Assembly: GCF_030163755.1 (NCBI RefSeq)
Contig: NZ_JASJOE010000014.1
Coordinates: forward strand, 1-64,000
DNA length: 64,000 nucleotides
Source of the DNA: Roseicyclus amphidinii
GTDB lineage: Bacteria > Pseudomonadota > Alphaproteobacteria > Rhodobacterales > Rhodobacteraceae
Direction of reading: 5' to 3'
The translations under genes were made by a program, and so were the position numbers. Positions 24,992 to 33,715 of the stretch are shown here, one piece after another; within the stretch, counting starts at the first letter, position 1, and every line of letters begins with the position of its first letter. Below the pieces are notes generated by a model. The model was given only the letters and a program-made list of their open reading frames with translations, did no database searches and was not told the DNA's origin.

Positions 24992-25336
24992 ATGCTGAAG
25001 GGTTTGGGCGGTCTTGGCGACATGGCCAAGATCATGAAACAGGCGCAGGAAATGCAGACCAAGATGGCCGAGATGCAGGAAAGCCTGGCCTCGATCACGG
25101 TCACCGGCGAATCCGGCGCGGGGCTGGTCAAGGCGACCGCGACCGCCAAGGGCGAATTGACCGCGCTCGACATCGACCCGTCGATCTTCAACCAGGACGA
25201 CAAGGAAGTGGTCGAGGACCTGATCCTCGCCGCGATCAAGGATGCGCAGGCCCGCGCGCAGGAGAAAAGCCAGGAGGAACTGGCGAAGCTGACCGAGGGC
25301 ATGGGCCTTCCGCCCGGCATGAAGCTGCCGTTCTGA
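24992..25336 (+). CDS. ybaB: YbaB/EbfC nucleoid-associated protein
   Basis: A 114-residue small DNA-binding protein; the amphipathic N-terminal helix MAKIMKQAQEMQTKMAEMQESL and the VTGESGAGLVKATATAKGELTALDIDP strand region are diagnostic. Dimeric tweezer-like family that coats DNA. Between dnaX (21 bp upstream) and recR (12 bp downstream), the standard position of this gene. Confidence 0.96.
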   Translation: MLKGLGGLGDMAKIMKQAQEMQTKMAEMQESLASITVTGESGAGLVKATATAKGELTALDIDPSIFNQDDKEVVEDLILAAIKDAQARAQEKSQEELAKLTEGMGLPPGMKLPF

Positions 25337-25348
25337 GGCATCGCGCCG

Positions 25349-25948
25349 ATGGCCGACGCGCCCAGGGATATCGAGGCCCTGATCGAGATCATGGCCCGCC
25401 TGCCGGGGCTTGGCCCCCGGTCGGCAAGGCGTGCCGTGCTGCAGCTGATCAAGAAGCGCGGCGCGCTGATGCGCCCCTTGGCCGAGACCATGGCCCGCGT
25501 GGCCGAGACGGCGCGCGAATGCCTGAACTGCGGCAATATCGGCACCGCCGACCTGTGCCCGATCTGTTCCGACGACCGGAGGGCGAACGGGCTGATCTGC
25601 GTGGTCGAGGACGTCGCCGACCTCTGGGCGATGGAACGCGGCGGCGCCTTTGGCGGGCGGTACCACGTGCTTGGCGGCACGCTCTCGGCGCTGGATGACA
25701 TCGGGCCGGAAGACCTGCGCATCCCGCGGCTGCTGGACCGCGTGACCGGCGAGGGTGTCTCGGAGGTGATCCTTGCGCTGAACGCCACCGTCGACGGGCA
25801 GACCACCGCCCATTACATCGCCGACGCGCTGGAGGGGGCGGGGGTTGCCGTGACCTCGCTGGCGCAGGGCGTGCCCATCGGGGGCGAGCTGGATTACCTC
25901 GATGACGGGACGATCTCGGCCGCGCTCAGGGCGCGCAAGGCGGTCTGA
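25349..25948 (+). CDS. recR: Recombination mediator RecR
   Basis: Acts with RecF/RecO to load RecA on gapped DNA. The 199-residue protein has the helix-hairpin-helix [13 protein letters not shown] (18-30), the C4 zinc finger with Cys58, Cys61, Cys70 and Cys73, and the Toprim domain with [26 protein letters not shown]-type Walker B-like region (Glu in VVED). RecO is encoded at 42002-42739 in the same window. Confidence 0.97.
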   Translation: MADAPRDIEALIEIMARLPGLGPRSARRAVLQLIKKRGALMRPLAETMARVAETARECLNCGNIGTADLCPICSDDRRANGLICVVEDVADLWAMERGGAFGGRYHVLGGTLSALDDIGPEDLRIPRLLDRVTGEGVSEVILALNATVDGQTTAHYIADALEGAGVAVTSLAQGVPIGGELDYLDDGTISAALRARKAV

Positions 25949-26008
25949 CGGACCGCTGCCGCAACGTCCCGTTTTGCGTGCGGGGCCGCGTGCGCTACCC
26001 TTTCGCGC

Positions 26009-26665
26009 ATGAGCCACATCAGCGGAACGCGCCCCTATTCCCGCGCCGAGTATATCTCGGACGCCATCGTGCATGCCTCGGGCATCGGTGCCGCGCTGGT
26101 CGGGGGGCCTGTCCTGATCGTGCTGGCGGCACTCTGGATCGGAGAGGCGGCGCTGGTCGCGGCGCTTGCCGTCTATGTGGCTACCGGTCTTGCGATGTGG
26201 AGCTTTTCGGCCGCCTACAACCTGTTGCAGCGCCCCGCCTGGGTCGAGCGGCTGCGGCGTTTCGACAAGTCGGCGATCTATTTCAAGATCGCGGGCACCT
26301 ACACGCCCTTTGCCATCCTCGTCTCGGCGCATGGCGCCTTTCTGGTGGCGATCTGGTCGGTCGCGGCGCTGGGGGCGCTGATGATCCTGTTTTCCTCGCG
26401 GCTCGGCTGGCTGTCGATCCCGCTTTACCTCGGCCTTGGCTGGGCCGGCGCGATCTGGGGCGGGCCGCTTGTCTCGAGCCTCAGCCCGGCGGGTTTCTGG
26501 CTGCTGGCGGCGGGGGGGATCACCTATTCCTCGGGCATCGCGTTCCTTCTGTGGACCCGGCTGCCGTTCCACAACACGATCTGGCATGTCTTCGTCTTTC
26601 TCGGCTCGCTCGCCTGCTACGCGGCCATCGCCGCCGAGCTGTGGCTGCGCGCCAATCCGGTCTGA
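26009..26665 (+). CDS. Hemolysin III / TrhA-type membrane protein (PAQR superfamily)
   Basis: A 218-residue protein with seven predicted membrane helices. The motif set is that of hemolysin III/YqfA: SRAEYISDAIVHASGIGAAL near the N-terminus with the conserved histidine, SAIYFKIAGTYTPFAIL in the middle, and WHVFVFLGSLACYAAI near the end; the conserved His/Ser/Asp residues could form a metal site as in PAQR receptors. TrhA was linked to unsaturated fatty-acid homeostasis in E. coli. Hemolysis is only a historical name. Stands alone after recR. Confidence 0.9.
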   Translation: MSHISGTRPYSRAEYISDAIVHASGIGAALVGGPVLIVLAALWIGEAALVAALAVYVATGLAMWSFSAAYNLLQRPAWVERLRRFDKSAIYFKIAGTYTPFAILVSAHGAFLVAIWSVAALGALMILFSSRLGWLSIPLYLGLGWAGAIWGGPLVSSLSPAGFWLLAAGGITYSSGIAFLLWTRLPFHNTIWHVFVFLGSLACYAAIAAELWLRANPV

Positions 26666-26787
26666 CGCGGCGTCCCCGGACCCTGCCGCGTCGATTTTGA
26701 CCTGTTTTCCACCCCCTGATCGCACTATCACTTCCCCTTGAAACGGCATGTGGCGCCGGGGAGGCGCCGGAGAGAGGAGAGGTCCGC

Positions 26788-27549
26788 ATGAAGGTACTTG
26801 TGCCCGTCAAGCGCGTGATCGACTACAACGTGAAGGTCCGCGTCAAGGCGGATGGGTCCGGGGTCGATCTCGCCAACGTCAAGATGTCGATGAACCCGTT
26901 CGACGAGATCGCCGTCGAGGAGGCGATCCGCCTGAAGGAGGCCGGCAAGGCCGAGGAAATCGTCGCCGTCTCCATCGGCGTCAAGCAGGCACAGGAAACC
27001 CTGCGCACCGCGCTGGCGATGGGGGCTGACCGCGCGATCCTCGTGGTGGCCGCCGATGACGTCCACACCGACATCGAGCCGCTGGCGGTGGCCAAGATCC
27101 TCGCCAAGGTCGTGGAAGAAGAGCAGCCGGGCCTCGTGCTTTGCGGCAAGCAGGCCATCGACAACGACATGAACGCGACGGGGCAGATGCTGTCCGCGCT
27201 TCTGGGCTGGTCGCAGGCGACCTTTGCCTCCGAGGTGTCGGTCGAGGGCGATGCCGCCGTCGTGACCCGCGAGGTCGATGGCGGTCTGCAGACCATCAAG
27301 GTCAAGATGCCCGCGATCATCTCGGTCGATCTGCGCCTGAACGAGCCGCGCTACGCCTCGTTGCCGAACATCATGAAGGCGAAGAAGAAGCCGCTGGATG
27401 AAAAGACCGCCGCCGATTACGGCGTCGATGTCACGCCGCGGCTGGAGATCGTCACCACCACCGAGCCCGAGGCCCGCAAGGCCGGCGTCAAGGTGGGCTC
27501 GGTCGACGAGCTGATCTCGAAACTCAAGGAAGAAGCGGGGGTGATCTGA
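26788..27549 (+). CDS. etfB: Electron transfer flavoprotein beta subunit
   Basis: Receives electrons from acyl-CoA and related dehydrogenases and passes them, with EtfA, to ETF-quinone oxidoreductase. The 253-residue protein starts [20 protein letters not shown], contains the AMP-binding [17 protein letters not shown] region and the ETF-beta signature [24 protein letters not shown] (about 175-198). A small hairpin GGCGCC-ggggA-GGCGCC (26752-26768) lies just before the ribosome site. Its TGA shares one base with the etfA ATG. Confidence 0.97.
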   Translation: MKVLVPVKRVIDYNVKVRVKADGSGVDLANVKMSMNPFDEIAVEEAIRLKEAGKAEEIVAVSIGVKQAQETLRTALAMGADRAILVVAADDVHTDIEPLAVAKILAKVVEEEQPGLVLCGKQAIDNDMNATGQMLSALLGWSQATFASEVSVEGDAAVVTREVDGGLQTIKVKMPAIISVDLRLNEPRYASLPNIMKAKKKPLDEKTAADYGVDVTPRLEIVTTTEPEARKAGVKVGSVDELISKLKEEAGVI

Positions 27550-28475
27550 TGGCGGTTCTTCTTCTGGCCGAGGTGACCTCGGGCGAGCTGAACATGGATG
27601 CGACCGCCAAGGCGGTCACGGCGGCGGGCAAGCTGGGCGATGTGACGGTGCTTTGCGCCGGTGCCTCCGCCAAGGCGGCGGCCGACCAGGCGGCGACGAT
27701 CAGCGGCGTGGCAAAGGTGCTTTGCGCCGAGGGCGAGAGCCTGGGTCACCGGCTGGCCGAGGCCACGGCCGAGCTGATCGTGGGCCTTGCGGGCGATTAC
27801 AGCCACATCGTCGCGCCCGCGACGACCGACGCCAAGAACATCATGCCGCGCGTCGCGGCGATGCTGGACGTGATGGTGATCTCGGACGCCTCGGGCGTCG
27901 TCGACGCCGACACGTTCGAGCGCCCGATCTACGCGGGCAACGCGATCCAGACCGTCAAGTCGAAGGACGCCAAGAAGGTCGTGACCTTCCGCACCTCGAG
28001 TTTCGAGGCGGCGGGCACCGGCGGCTCGGCCGCGGTCGAGACGGTGGCGGCCCCCGGCGCCTCGGCGCTGTCGTCCTGGGTCGAGGACAAGGTCGCGGCC
28101 TCGGACCGGCCCGAGCTGACCTCGGCGGGGATCGTCGTTTCCGGTGGCCGCGCGCTCGGCTCCTCCGAGCAGTTCGCGCTGATCGAGGGGCTGGCCGACA
28201 AGCTGGGCGCCGCCGTGGGCGCATCGCGCGCGGCGGTCGATTCGGGCTATGCGCCGAACGATTGGCAGGTGGGCCAGACCGGCAAGGTCGTGGCGCCCGA
28301 GCTTTACATCGCGGTCGGCATCTCCGGGGCGATCCAGCACCTTGCGGGCATGAAGGATTCGAAGGTCATCGTGGCGATCAACAAGGACGAAGAGGCCCCG
28401 ATCTTCCAGGTCGCCGATTACGGCCTGGTCGCCGACCTGTTCGACGCCGTGCCGGAGCTGACCGGCAAGCTCTGA
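27549..28475 (+). CDS. etfA: Electron transfer flavoprotein alpha subunit
   Basis: FAD-binding subunit of ETF, 308 residues. The C-terminal FAD domain has [25 protein letters not shown] (residues about 198-222), [27 protein letters not shown] (about 243-270; the ETF-alpha signature) and [22 protein letters not shown]. Translationally coupled to etfB. Together with the downstream 3-hydroxybutyryl-CoA dehydrogenase and the acyl-CoA dehydrogenase at 39674 it serves acyl-CoA metabolism. Confidence 0.97.
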   Translation: MAVLLLAEVTSGELNMDATAKAVTAAGKLGDVTVLCAGASAKAAADQAATISGVAKVLCAEGESLGHRLAEATAELIVGLAGDYSHIVAPATTDAKNIMPRVAAMLDVMVISDASGVVDADTFERPIYAGNAIQTVKSKDAKKVVTFRTSSFEAAGTGGSAAVETVAAPGASALSSWVEDKVAASDRPELTSAGIVVSGGRALGSSEQFALIEGLADKLGAAVGASRAAVDSGYAPNDWQVGQTGKVVAPELYIAVGISGAIQHLAGMKDSKVIVAINKDEEAPIFQVADYGLVADLFDAVPELTGKL

Positions 28476-28497
28476 GCCGATCCGCCCGACGTCTTCG

Positions 28498-28536
28498 CCG
28501 CCTCGCGCCTCACCGGGCGCGGGGCGGTTCGCGTTT
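28498..28536. terminator. Bidirectional terminator between etfA and convergent gene
   Basis: CCGCCTCGCGCC (28498-28509) pairs with 28516-28527 (one U-G wobble) around the 6-nt loop TCACCG, followed by TTCGCGTTT at 28528-28536. It lies between two convergent stops. The TTCGCGTTT tail is also found in the SRP RNA terminator at 22718. Confidence 0.8.
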
Positions 28537-29354
28537 CAGGACAGCAGGCGGGCGAGACGCCGTGCGGCGGCCTCGTGCAGCTCGGGGCCGGGCAGGGCAC
28601 GGGCGGCAGCGGCCTCGCGCGGGGCGAAGAACATGCCGCGCGTCCCGGTCGAGATCTGCCCCCCCTCAGGGGCCGCGATGGTCAGCGAGGCGGCCGCGGC
28701 GGCGACGCGGTCCAGCATCTCGCGCGTGACGAACAGCGGGTCGGGCCCCAGTGTCTGCGGGCTGTCCGGATCGTCGGGATGACGCCGCGACAGCCAGAGC
28801 AGGTGAACCGGCATCGGCGCGTCGCGCAGATAGGCGGTCATGCGCGCCACCCAGGCGCTGCGCAATTCATGGGTGACGAGCGCGAAGCGGTCCGGCGACA
28901 GGCCCATCAGGCGGCTCAACAGGTGCCGGGTGAAGTGGAACTCGGTGAAATCCACCTCGCGGTAGATGGTGCGCAGGATGCCGTTGGCCCGGATGAACCG
29001 GTCGTTGCGGCGCGGATGGACCGAGTAGAAGCGGTTGGTCATGTTCTGTGCGCCGGGGATCTGCAGCACGACGGCCCGCGCGCCGGTCCGCGCCGCGCGA
29101 ATCGCGGGGTCGGTCATCAGAACGTCGAGCCCGGCGTTCATCACCCCCATGTTCACCACGTCGAGCGGCAAGGCGGCGTCGAGCTGGGCCGCGAACGGCG
29201 CGTGAACGAAGCGCCCGAATGTCTCGGACCCGCCGAGACACAGAACGTAGGGCCGCGCCAGCCCGTGCGCAGGGCCGCGGAACCGGAGAACAGACCCCGG
29301 ATAGACCACCGGCCGGTAGTCGAGCGGCAGCAAGCCGCGCCTTTGGAAACTCAT
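28536..29354 (-). CDS. DUF6473-like protein of unknown function
   Basis: A 272-residue soluble protein. Its opening, LDYRPVVYPGSVLRFRGP then VLCLGGSETFGRFVHAPF, VVNMGVMNAGLDVL and AVVLQIPGAQNMTNRFYSVHPRRNDRF, resembles a Rhodobacteraceae family I know as DUF6473. GGSETFGR and the later conserved Gly/Asn/His residues recall an SGNH hydrolase layout, but I cannot place a full catalytic triad. Converges with etfA and is divergent from hbdA across 210 bp. Confidence 0.65.
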   Translation of the reverse strand: MSFQRRGLLPLDYRPVVYPGSVLRFRGPAHGLARPYVLCLGGSETFGRFVHAPFAAQLDAALPLDVVNMGVMNAGLDVLMTDPAIRAARTGARAVVLQIPGAQNMTNRFYSVHPRRNDRFIRANGILRTIYREVDFTEFHFTRHLLSRLMGLSPDRFALVTHELRSAWVARMTAYLRDAPMPVHLLWLSRRHPDDPDSPQTLGPDPLFVTREMLDRVAAAAASLTIAAPEGGQISTGTRGMFFAPREAAAARALPGPELHEAAARRLARLLS

Positions 29355-29564
29355 CTCCCTCGCTCCTACCCAGTTCGAGACTCACCCATGGATCAGGATG
29401 TGACCAAGGTCTTTCCAAAGTCATAACCTTCTATTTTTGCGAATATTTTAGACGCCTGCCGCCTCGCGCCCGCGCGCTTGGGCCGCGGGGGGCGGGCTTG
29501 TCTACGCCGGGCTGCCGGGCCTATCCTGCGCGAGACACAGGGACGGCGCGCGCAAGGGGCGGAC

Positions 29565-30440
29565 ATGGACATCAAGTCGATCGGAGTGGTTGGGGCAGGC
29601 CAGATGGGCAACGGGATCGCCCATGTCTGCGCGCTGGCGGGCTATGACGTGGTCATGACCGACATCAGCGCCGAGGCGCTCTCCAAGGCGCTCGCGCTGA
29701 TCGAGAAGAACCTGGCGCGCCAGGTCGCGCGCGAAAAGATCACCGAGGCCGAAATGGCCGAGGCGCTGGGCCGCATCCGCACCACGACGACCTTGATCGA
29801 GGTTGGGCCGAGCGACCTGATCATCGAGGCCGCGACCGAGCGCGAGACGGTGAAACAGGCGATCTTCGAGGACCTGCTGCCGCATCTGAAGCCGCAGACG
29901 ATCCTGACCTCGAACACCTCCTCGATCTCGATCACCCGGCTGGCGAGCCGCACCGACCGGCCCGAGAAATTCATGGGCTTCCATTTCATGAACCCCGTGC
30001 CGGTGATGCAGCTGGTCGAACTGATCCGCGGCATCGCCACCGACGAGGAAACCTTTGCCGCCTGCAAGGCGGTGGTCGATCGGCTGGGCAAGACGGCCGC
30101 CACGGCCGAGGATTTCCCGGCCTTCATCGTCAACCGCATCCTGATGCCGATGATCAACGAGGCGGTCTACACGCTCTACGAAGGCGTGGGGAACGTGAAG
30201 TCGATCGACGAGTCGATGAAGCTGGGCGCGAACCATCCGATGGGGCCGCTGGAACTGGCCGATTTCATCGGTCTGGACACCTGCCTTGCGATCATGAACG
30301 TGCTGCATGACGGGCTGGCCGATACGAAGTATCGCCCCTGCCCGCTGCTGACGAAATACGTCGAGGCCGGCTGGCTTGGGCGCAAGACGCAACGCGGGTT
30401 CTACGACTACCGCGGCGAGACGCCGGTTCCGACGCGCTGA
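29565..30440 (+). CDS. hbdA: 3-hydroxybutyryl-CoA dehydrogenase
   Basis: Oxidises (S)-3-hydroxyacyl-CoA, or reduces acetoacetyl-CoA, with NAD(P). The 291-residue protein has the Rossmann motif IGVVGAGQMGNGIAHVCALAGYDV (6-29), EAATERETVK, the catalytic serine region SNTSSISIT and histidine in MGFHFMNPVPVMQLVE (about 136-151), and the C-terminal LGANHPMGPLELADFIGLDT. ATG 29565 is preceded by AAGGGG; upstream extensions are unlike the family. Two bases after its stop begins an array of palindromes. Confidence 0.95.
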   Translation: MDIKSIGVVGAGQMGNGIAHVCALAGYDVVMTDISAEALSKALALIEKNLARQVAREKITEAEMAEALGRIRTTTTLIEVGPSDLIIEAATERETVKQAIFEDLLPHLKPQTILTSNTSSISITRLASRTDRPEKFMGFHFMNPVPVMQLVELIRGIATDEETFAACKAVVDRLGKTAATAEDFPAFIVNRILMPMINEAVYTLYEGVGNVKSIDESMKLGANHPMGPLELADFIGLDTCLAIMNVLHDGLADTKYRPCPLLTKYVEAGWLGRKTQRGFYDYRGETPVPTR

Positions 30441-30442
30441 CA

Positions 30443-30527
30443 AGACCCTTGCAAGGGTCTGACAAGGCGCTTGCAAGCGCCTTGTGACGTCCTTGCAAGG
30501 ACGTCATCCGTTTCTTGCAAGAAACGG
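30443..30527. repeat. Array of four TTGCAA-centred perfect palindromes, 22-bp period
   Basis: The whole 90-bp gap between the convergent hbdA and acyltransferase genes is filled by four perfect palindromes at 30443-30460 (18 bp), 30462-30485 (24 bp), 30485-30506 (22 bp) and 30508-30527 (20 bp). Each has TTGCAA at its centre (30449, 30471, 30493, 30515), so centres are exactly 22 bp apart. The outer arms differ completely (AGACCC, CAAGGCG, GACGTC, CCGTTT) yet match their partners perfectly. No copy of the core array occurs elsewhere in the window. In RNA it would be four stacked hairpins; in DNA, four dyads on one helix face. Confidence 0.95.
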
Positions 30528-30530
30528 GCG

Positions 30531-31445
30531 CTACGATTGATCGGGGTTGTCCCGGAGGGACAGGGTCCGCGCGCGCAGCCAGGCCATGAATTCGCGCGGC
30601 TTGCCGATGCGGCTTTCCCATTGGTCGGGCGTGATCGGCCTGCCGATGATCGGGGCTTGCGGCTTGTCGAAGCTGTGAACGACCTCGTGGATCAACAGCC
30701 CCTGCCGCAGGATCGGCGAGATCCGGTTGGCGACCTGGTACCAGCGCGAGTTGGAGCCGGTGAAGAAGCAGGGCACGATGGTGGCCCCCGACTTGCGGAT
30801 CATCTTGGCGGTGAAGACGTTCCACTCGCCTTCGATGGCGGGGCCGGTCATCGTCTCCGAGGCGGCCACGGCACCCGAAGGGAAGAGCGCGATCAGCCCT
30901 TTCTGCTCGAGATGCGCCATCGCGGTCGCGCGCATCTGCAGCATCTTTTCCTGGGCGTCGGGCTCATGCGGGAAGGGCACCGGGATCATGTAGCCGGCCG
31001 CGCTCTCGTCCAGCCCGGTCAGCAGCGCACGGGTGAGGATGCGGTAATCCAGCCGCCGCCGCCCGATCAGGTCGGCCAGTATCATCCCGTCGACCAGCCC
31101 GTGGGGATGGTTGGCGACGAAGACCACCGGCCCCTCGGCCGGGATGCGGTCAAGCTGGTGCTGGGGCGTCTGCAGGTCGATCCCCATCACCTTCATCGTG
31201 GCGGGCCAGAAGGCCTGTCCCTTGAACTCGCCCATCTTCTCGAACTGGCGCACGCGGCGGATGATGGTGAGCTTGCCGGTCAGCCATTCGATCGCCTTGA
31301 TCGTGTGACGGGTCCAGAAACTGTCGAAACTGTTGGCATAGGTCAGGCTGCGCCGGTCATAGACCCGATCGGGCCCCGGCCGCAGCGCCGGTCGCGGCGC
31401 CGAGATATTGCGGGAACTTGTGTCGGTCACGCGCCCTTGTCCCAT
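30531..31445 (-). CDS. PlsC-like lysophospholipid acyltransferase, OlsA/hemolysin-like type
   Basis: A 304-residue predicted glycerolipid or lyso-ornithine lipid acyltransferase. The catalytic block is VVFVANHPHGLVDGM (about 107-121), the NHPxGxxDG variant of the acyltransferase HX4D motif found in the hemolysin-like acyltransferases; ALFPSGAVAASETM is the substrate-binding FPEG-like block and ATIVPCFFTGSNSRW follows. No full membrane helix is evident. Transcribed after HPr on the same strand (27-bp gap), so possibly co-transcribed with the PTS genes. Ornithine lipid or phospholipid synthesis is the likely role. Confidence 0.8.
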   Translation of the reverse strand: MGQGRVTDTSSRNISAPRPALRPGPDRVYDRRSLTYANSFDSFWTRHTIKAIEWLTGKLTIIRRVRQFEKMGEFKGQAFWPATMKVMGIDLQTPQHQLDRIPAEGPVVFVANHPHGLVDGMILADLIGRRRLDYRILTRALLTGLDESAAGYMIPVPFPHEPDAQEKMLQMRATAMAHLEQKGLIALFPSGAVAASETMTGPAIEGEWNVFTAKMIRKSGATIVPCFFTGSNSRWYQVANRISPILRQGLLIHEVVHSFDKPQAPIIGRPITPDQWESRIGKPREFMAWLRARTLSLRDNPDQS

Positions 31446-31472
31446 CGCGTCATTCCAGCCGCCTGCCCCGGC

Positions 31473-31754
31473 TCAGCTGTCCTCGCCGAAACGGTCCGCG
31501 ACCAGCGCCTGCAGCGCATCTGCAAGCTTTTCCGCCTCGGGGCCGTTGGTTTCGACCTCAATAGAGGTTCCCATGGAAGCTGCCAACATCAAAAGCCCCA
31601 TGATGGAATCCCCCGAGGCGCTGAGGCCGTCGCGGCGGACGGTGGCCGTTGCGTCATGCTCTTCCACCACTTCCACGAACCGCGCCGAGGCGCGGGCATG
31701 CAGCCCCTTCACGTTCACGATGGCGAACTGCCGGATCACGCTGTCATCGGACAT
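31473..31754 (-). CDS. ptsH: HPr phosphocarrier protein
   Basis: A 93-residue PTS phosphocarrier with the phosphorylatable histidine in VKGLHARASARF (His19) and the regulatory serine in SGDSIMGLL (Ser50), the target of HPr kinase. Both regulatory sites are intact. Its start overlaps the stop of the EIIA gene. No sugar permease is in the window, so this is part of the regulatory PTS of alphaproteobacteria rather than a sugar-uptake system. Confidence 0.96.
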   Translation of the reverse strand: MSDDSVIRQFAIVNVKGLHARASARFVEVVEEHDATATVRRDGLSASGDSIMGLLMLAASMGTSIEVETNGPEAEKLADALQALVADRFGEDS

Positions 31755-32143
31755 CAGGGGGCCCCGTCGAAACTGTTGATGTAGCGGCGTCCGGCCTCGG
31801 CTGCGCGGGCCACGGCCTCGTCGACGCTCAATTGCCGGGATTTCGCCAGCTTGATGAGCATCGGCAGGTTCACCCCGGTCAGGATCTTGCGGTTCTGCGG
31901 CCGACAGGCCGTCAGCGACAGGTTCGAGGGCGATCCGCCGAACATGTCGGTGACCACCACGACACCGGAGCCGTCGTCGACGGCATCCGCGGCGTCGCAG
32001 ATTTCGCGCGTGCGCGCGGCGCGGTCGTCCTCGGGGCCGATCGAGATGGCGATCATCGCCGCCTGTCGGCCGACCACATGTTCCGCCGCCCGCTTGAGCT
32101 CGGATGCGAGCCCGCCATGGGCAACGATCACGATGCCGATCAC
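31754..32143 (-). CDS. PTS EIIA component, mannose type (regulatory)
   Basis: A 129-residue EIIA(Man)-fold protein; the phosphorylation site is His9 in IVIVAHGGLASEL, and VVVTDMFGGSPSNLSL is the family's second signature. It starts within the rapZ stop (overlap of 4 nt) and its stop overlaps the HPr start, so rapZ-EIIA-HPr are translated as a coupled set. Without EIIB/C partners it should act as a phosphorylation-dependent regulator, as in other alphaproteobacteria where this gene is next to hprK and chvG. Confidence 0.93.
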   Translation of the reverse strand: MIGIVIVAHGGLASELKRAAEHVVGRQAAMIAISIGPEDDRAARTREICDAADAVDDGSGVVVVTDMFGGSPSNLSLTACRPQNRKILTGVNLPMLIKLAKSRQLSVDEAVARAAEAGRRYINSFDGAP

Positions 32144-33081
32144 CTGTCTGTCGCCTCTGGCCTGTCAGCCCCGCCGGCCGTCACGACGCGGCGCTGTTCC
32201 ACTTCCCTGTGACGTTTAGACACCGGCCACCCGGCCTCTGCAAGATGCGCGGCCAGGAATTCGGTCATCGCAACCGAACGGTGTTGCCCGCCGGTGCATC
32301 CGAAGGCGATGGTCAGGTGGCTTTTTCCTTCGGCTTCGAAGGCGGGCAGCAGCAGCTCGGCCAGGTCGATGATCCGGTCGCAGAAGGCGTCGAACCGCGG
32401 ATCGGTGGCGATATGCGCCTGCACCGCCGGGTCGCGCCCGTCCAGCGGTTTCAGCGCAGGGTCCCAGTGCGGATTGCGCAGGAAACGGCAGTCGCAGACC
32501 AGGTCCGCCCCGGTCGGCAGCCCGTGCCGGTAGGAAAAGGACATGACCGTGATCGCCAGCCGCCCGGCACCCTCGGGCGCGAACAGGCGCCCGATCTCGG
32601 CGCGCAGGTCATGCGGCGTGAGCGCGGAGGTGTCGATCAGAACGGTGGCGCGGGCCCGGACGGGCACCAGCAGCGCCAGTTCCCGCGCGATCCCCTGCGC
32701 GGGCGCGGCATCCGGGGCGAGCGGGTGGCGGCGGCGCGTCTCGGAATAGCGGCGCTGCAGCACGTCGGCGGCGCAGTCGAGATAGAGCAGGTCGGGCGCG
32801 TAGCCCGGTTCCCCGGCCAGCCGGTCGACGGCGGCGACAAGCCCGGTGGCCGAATAGTCGCGGTTGCGCGCATCGGTGCCGAGGGCCAGCGGCCGGTCGG
32901 GCGGCGGCCCCTCGAGCAGGCGCGGCAGGAGGCTGAGGGGCAGGTTGTCGATCGCCTCGAAGCCGAGGTCTTCCAGCGCGTTGATCGCGGTGCTGCGCCC
33001 GGCACCGGACGGGCCTGTCACGAAGACCACGCGCGCGGGAGGTCGGCCCTCGGCCGGTGTGGAGTGCGGATCGCTTGGCAT
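32140..33081 (-). CDS. rapZ: RapZ-family nucleotide-binding adaptor
   Basis: A 313-residue P-loop protein: Walker A VTGPSGAGRSTAINALEDLG (21-40), DNLPLSLLPRLLE, the YLDC/ERRYSETRRRHPL region and the C-terminal RapZ hallmark IAFGCTGGQHRSVAM. In E. coli RapZ controls glucosamine-6-phosphate synthase through small RNAs; in alphaproteobacteria it lies in the hprK-PTS cluster but its role is less clear. The start at 33081 is the first ATG near the conserved region; ATG 33159 is an alternative with no better ribosome site. Gap to hprK is 123 bp. Confidence 0.92.
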   Translation of the reverse strand: MPSDPHSTPAEGRPPARVVFVTGPSGAGRSTAINALEDLGFEAIDNLPLSLLPRLLEGPPPDRPLALGTDARNRDYSATGLVAAVDRLAGEPGYAPDLLYLDCAADVLQRRYSETRRRHPLAPDAAPAQGIARELALLVPVRARATVLIDTSALTPHDLRAEIGRLFAPEGAGRLAITVMSFSYRHGLPTGADLVCDCRFLRNPHWDPALKPLDGRDPAVQAHIATDPRFDAFCDRIIDLAELLLPAFEAEGKSHLTIAFGCTGGQHRSVAMTEFLAAHLAEAGWPVSKRHREVEQRRVVTAGGADRPEATDR

Positions 33082-33204
33082 GGTTGTTTGGGTGCCTTGG
33101 CCTGTGGTGTCGCGTTCAAGCGTCGTCGCGCGGCTTAGTGTAGCGTCTTGATGGCGCATGTTCGAGAGGCGCAAACCCGGCGCGCACTTTTGCACAATGC
33201 GCTC

Positions 33205-33702
33205 TTACGGGGCGGCGCGGCCGTGGCGCGCCATGATGACGAGGGACGCGGCAAGGGAGGGCGCTTGCCCGCCGAGGATCAAGGGGTAGGTCCAGTCTCC
33301 GATCCCGAGCACGCGCCGCGGCGGCAGGCGGGCGGTCTCGGGCCGGTCGAGGTCGACCGCGATGGCGAGCGCGACGGACCGGGTGACCGGCCCGCCCTGC
33401 AACAGGCCGACGCCGCGCGCCTCGATCAGGTCGGGCGAGGTGTCGGGGCGTTCCAGAAGCGCCCCCCCGGGCAGGGGCCGCAGCCGCACCGCGTCGTCGC
33501 TGACCAGCGTCGCGCCATGGGCCATGAGCGCAAGCGCGAGGCTAGATTTGCCCGAGCCCGACGCGCCGAGGATCAGGATGCCCGCCGCGTTGACCGCCAC
33601 CGCCGTCGCCTTGAGCCAGAGAGCCCCATCCTCCTCGCCGGTGACCCAGCGTGAGACGGGTTCCGGTGCCGGATCGGGGCCGGGGCCGTGCGCGGGGGGC
33701 AT
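33205..33702 (-). CDS. hprK: HPr kinase/phosphorylase, short alphaproteobacterial form
   Basis: Phosphorylates HPr on its regulatory serine. Only the C-terminal kinase domain is present: 165 residues against about 310 in Firmicutes, as usual in alphaproteobacteria. Walker A is LGASGSGKSSLAL (45-57), followed by the DD pair (Asp69, Asp70) in LVSDDAVRLRP. The HPr kinase loop (EARGVGLLQGG) follows. ATG 33702 lies 14 nt after the chvG stop with GGGGCG upstream; a longer start would overlap chvG. Part of the chvI-chvG-hprK-rapZ-EIIA-HPr row. Confidence 0.93.
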   Translation of the reverse strand: MPPAHGPGPDPAPEPVSRWVTGEEDGALWLKATAVAVNAAGILILGASGSGKSSLALALMAHGATLVSDDAVRLRPLPGGALLERPDTSPDLIEARGVGLLQGGPVTRSVALAIAVDLDRPETARLPPRRVLGIGDWTYPLILGGQAPSLAASLVIMARHGRAAP

Positions 33703-33715
33703 CGCCGCGCCCCGC

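Noticed and set aside
26697-26731. TTGACC...TATCAC promoter for etfB
   Set aside because: The spacer would be 23 bp, too long for a sigma-70 type promoter, and no activator dyad is visible.
24194-26749. Minus-strand open frame of about 850 codons opposite dnaX-ybaB-recR
   Set aside because: Same reasoning; the plus-strand genes have all family motifs and ribosome sites.
30443-30527. CRISPR array interpretation of the palindrome run
   Set aside because: No repeat/spacer alternation, only 22-bp spacing, arms differ in every unit, and no cas genes nearby.
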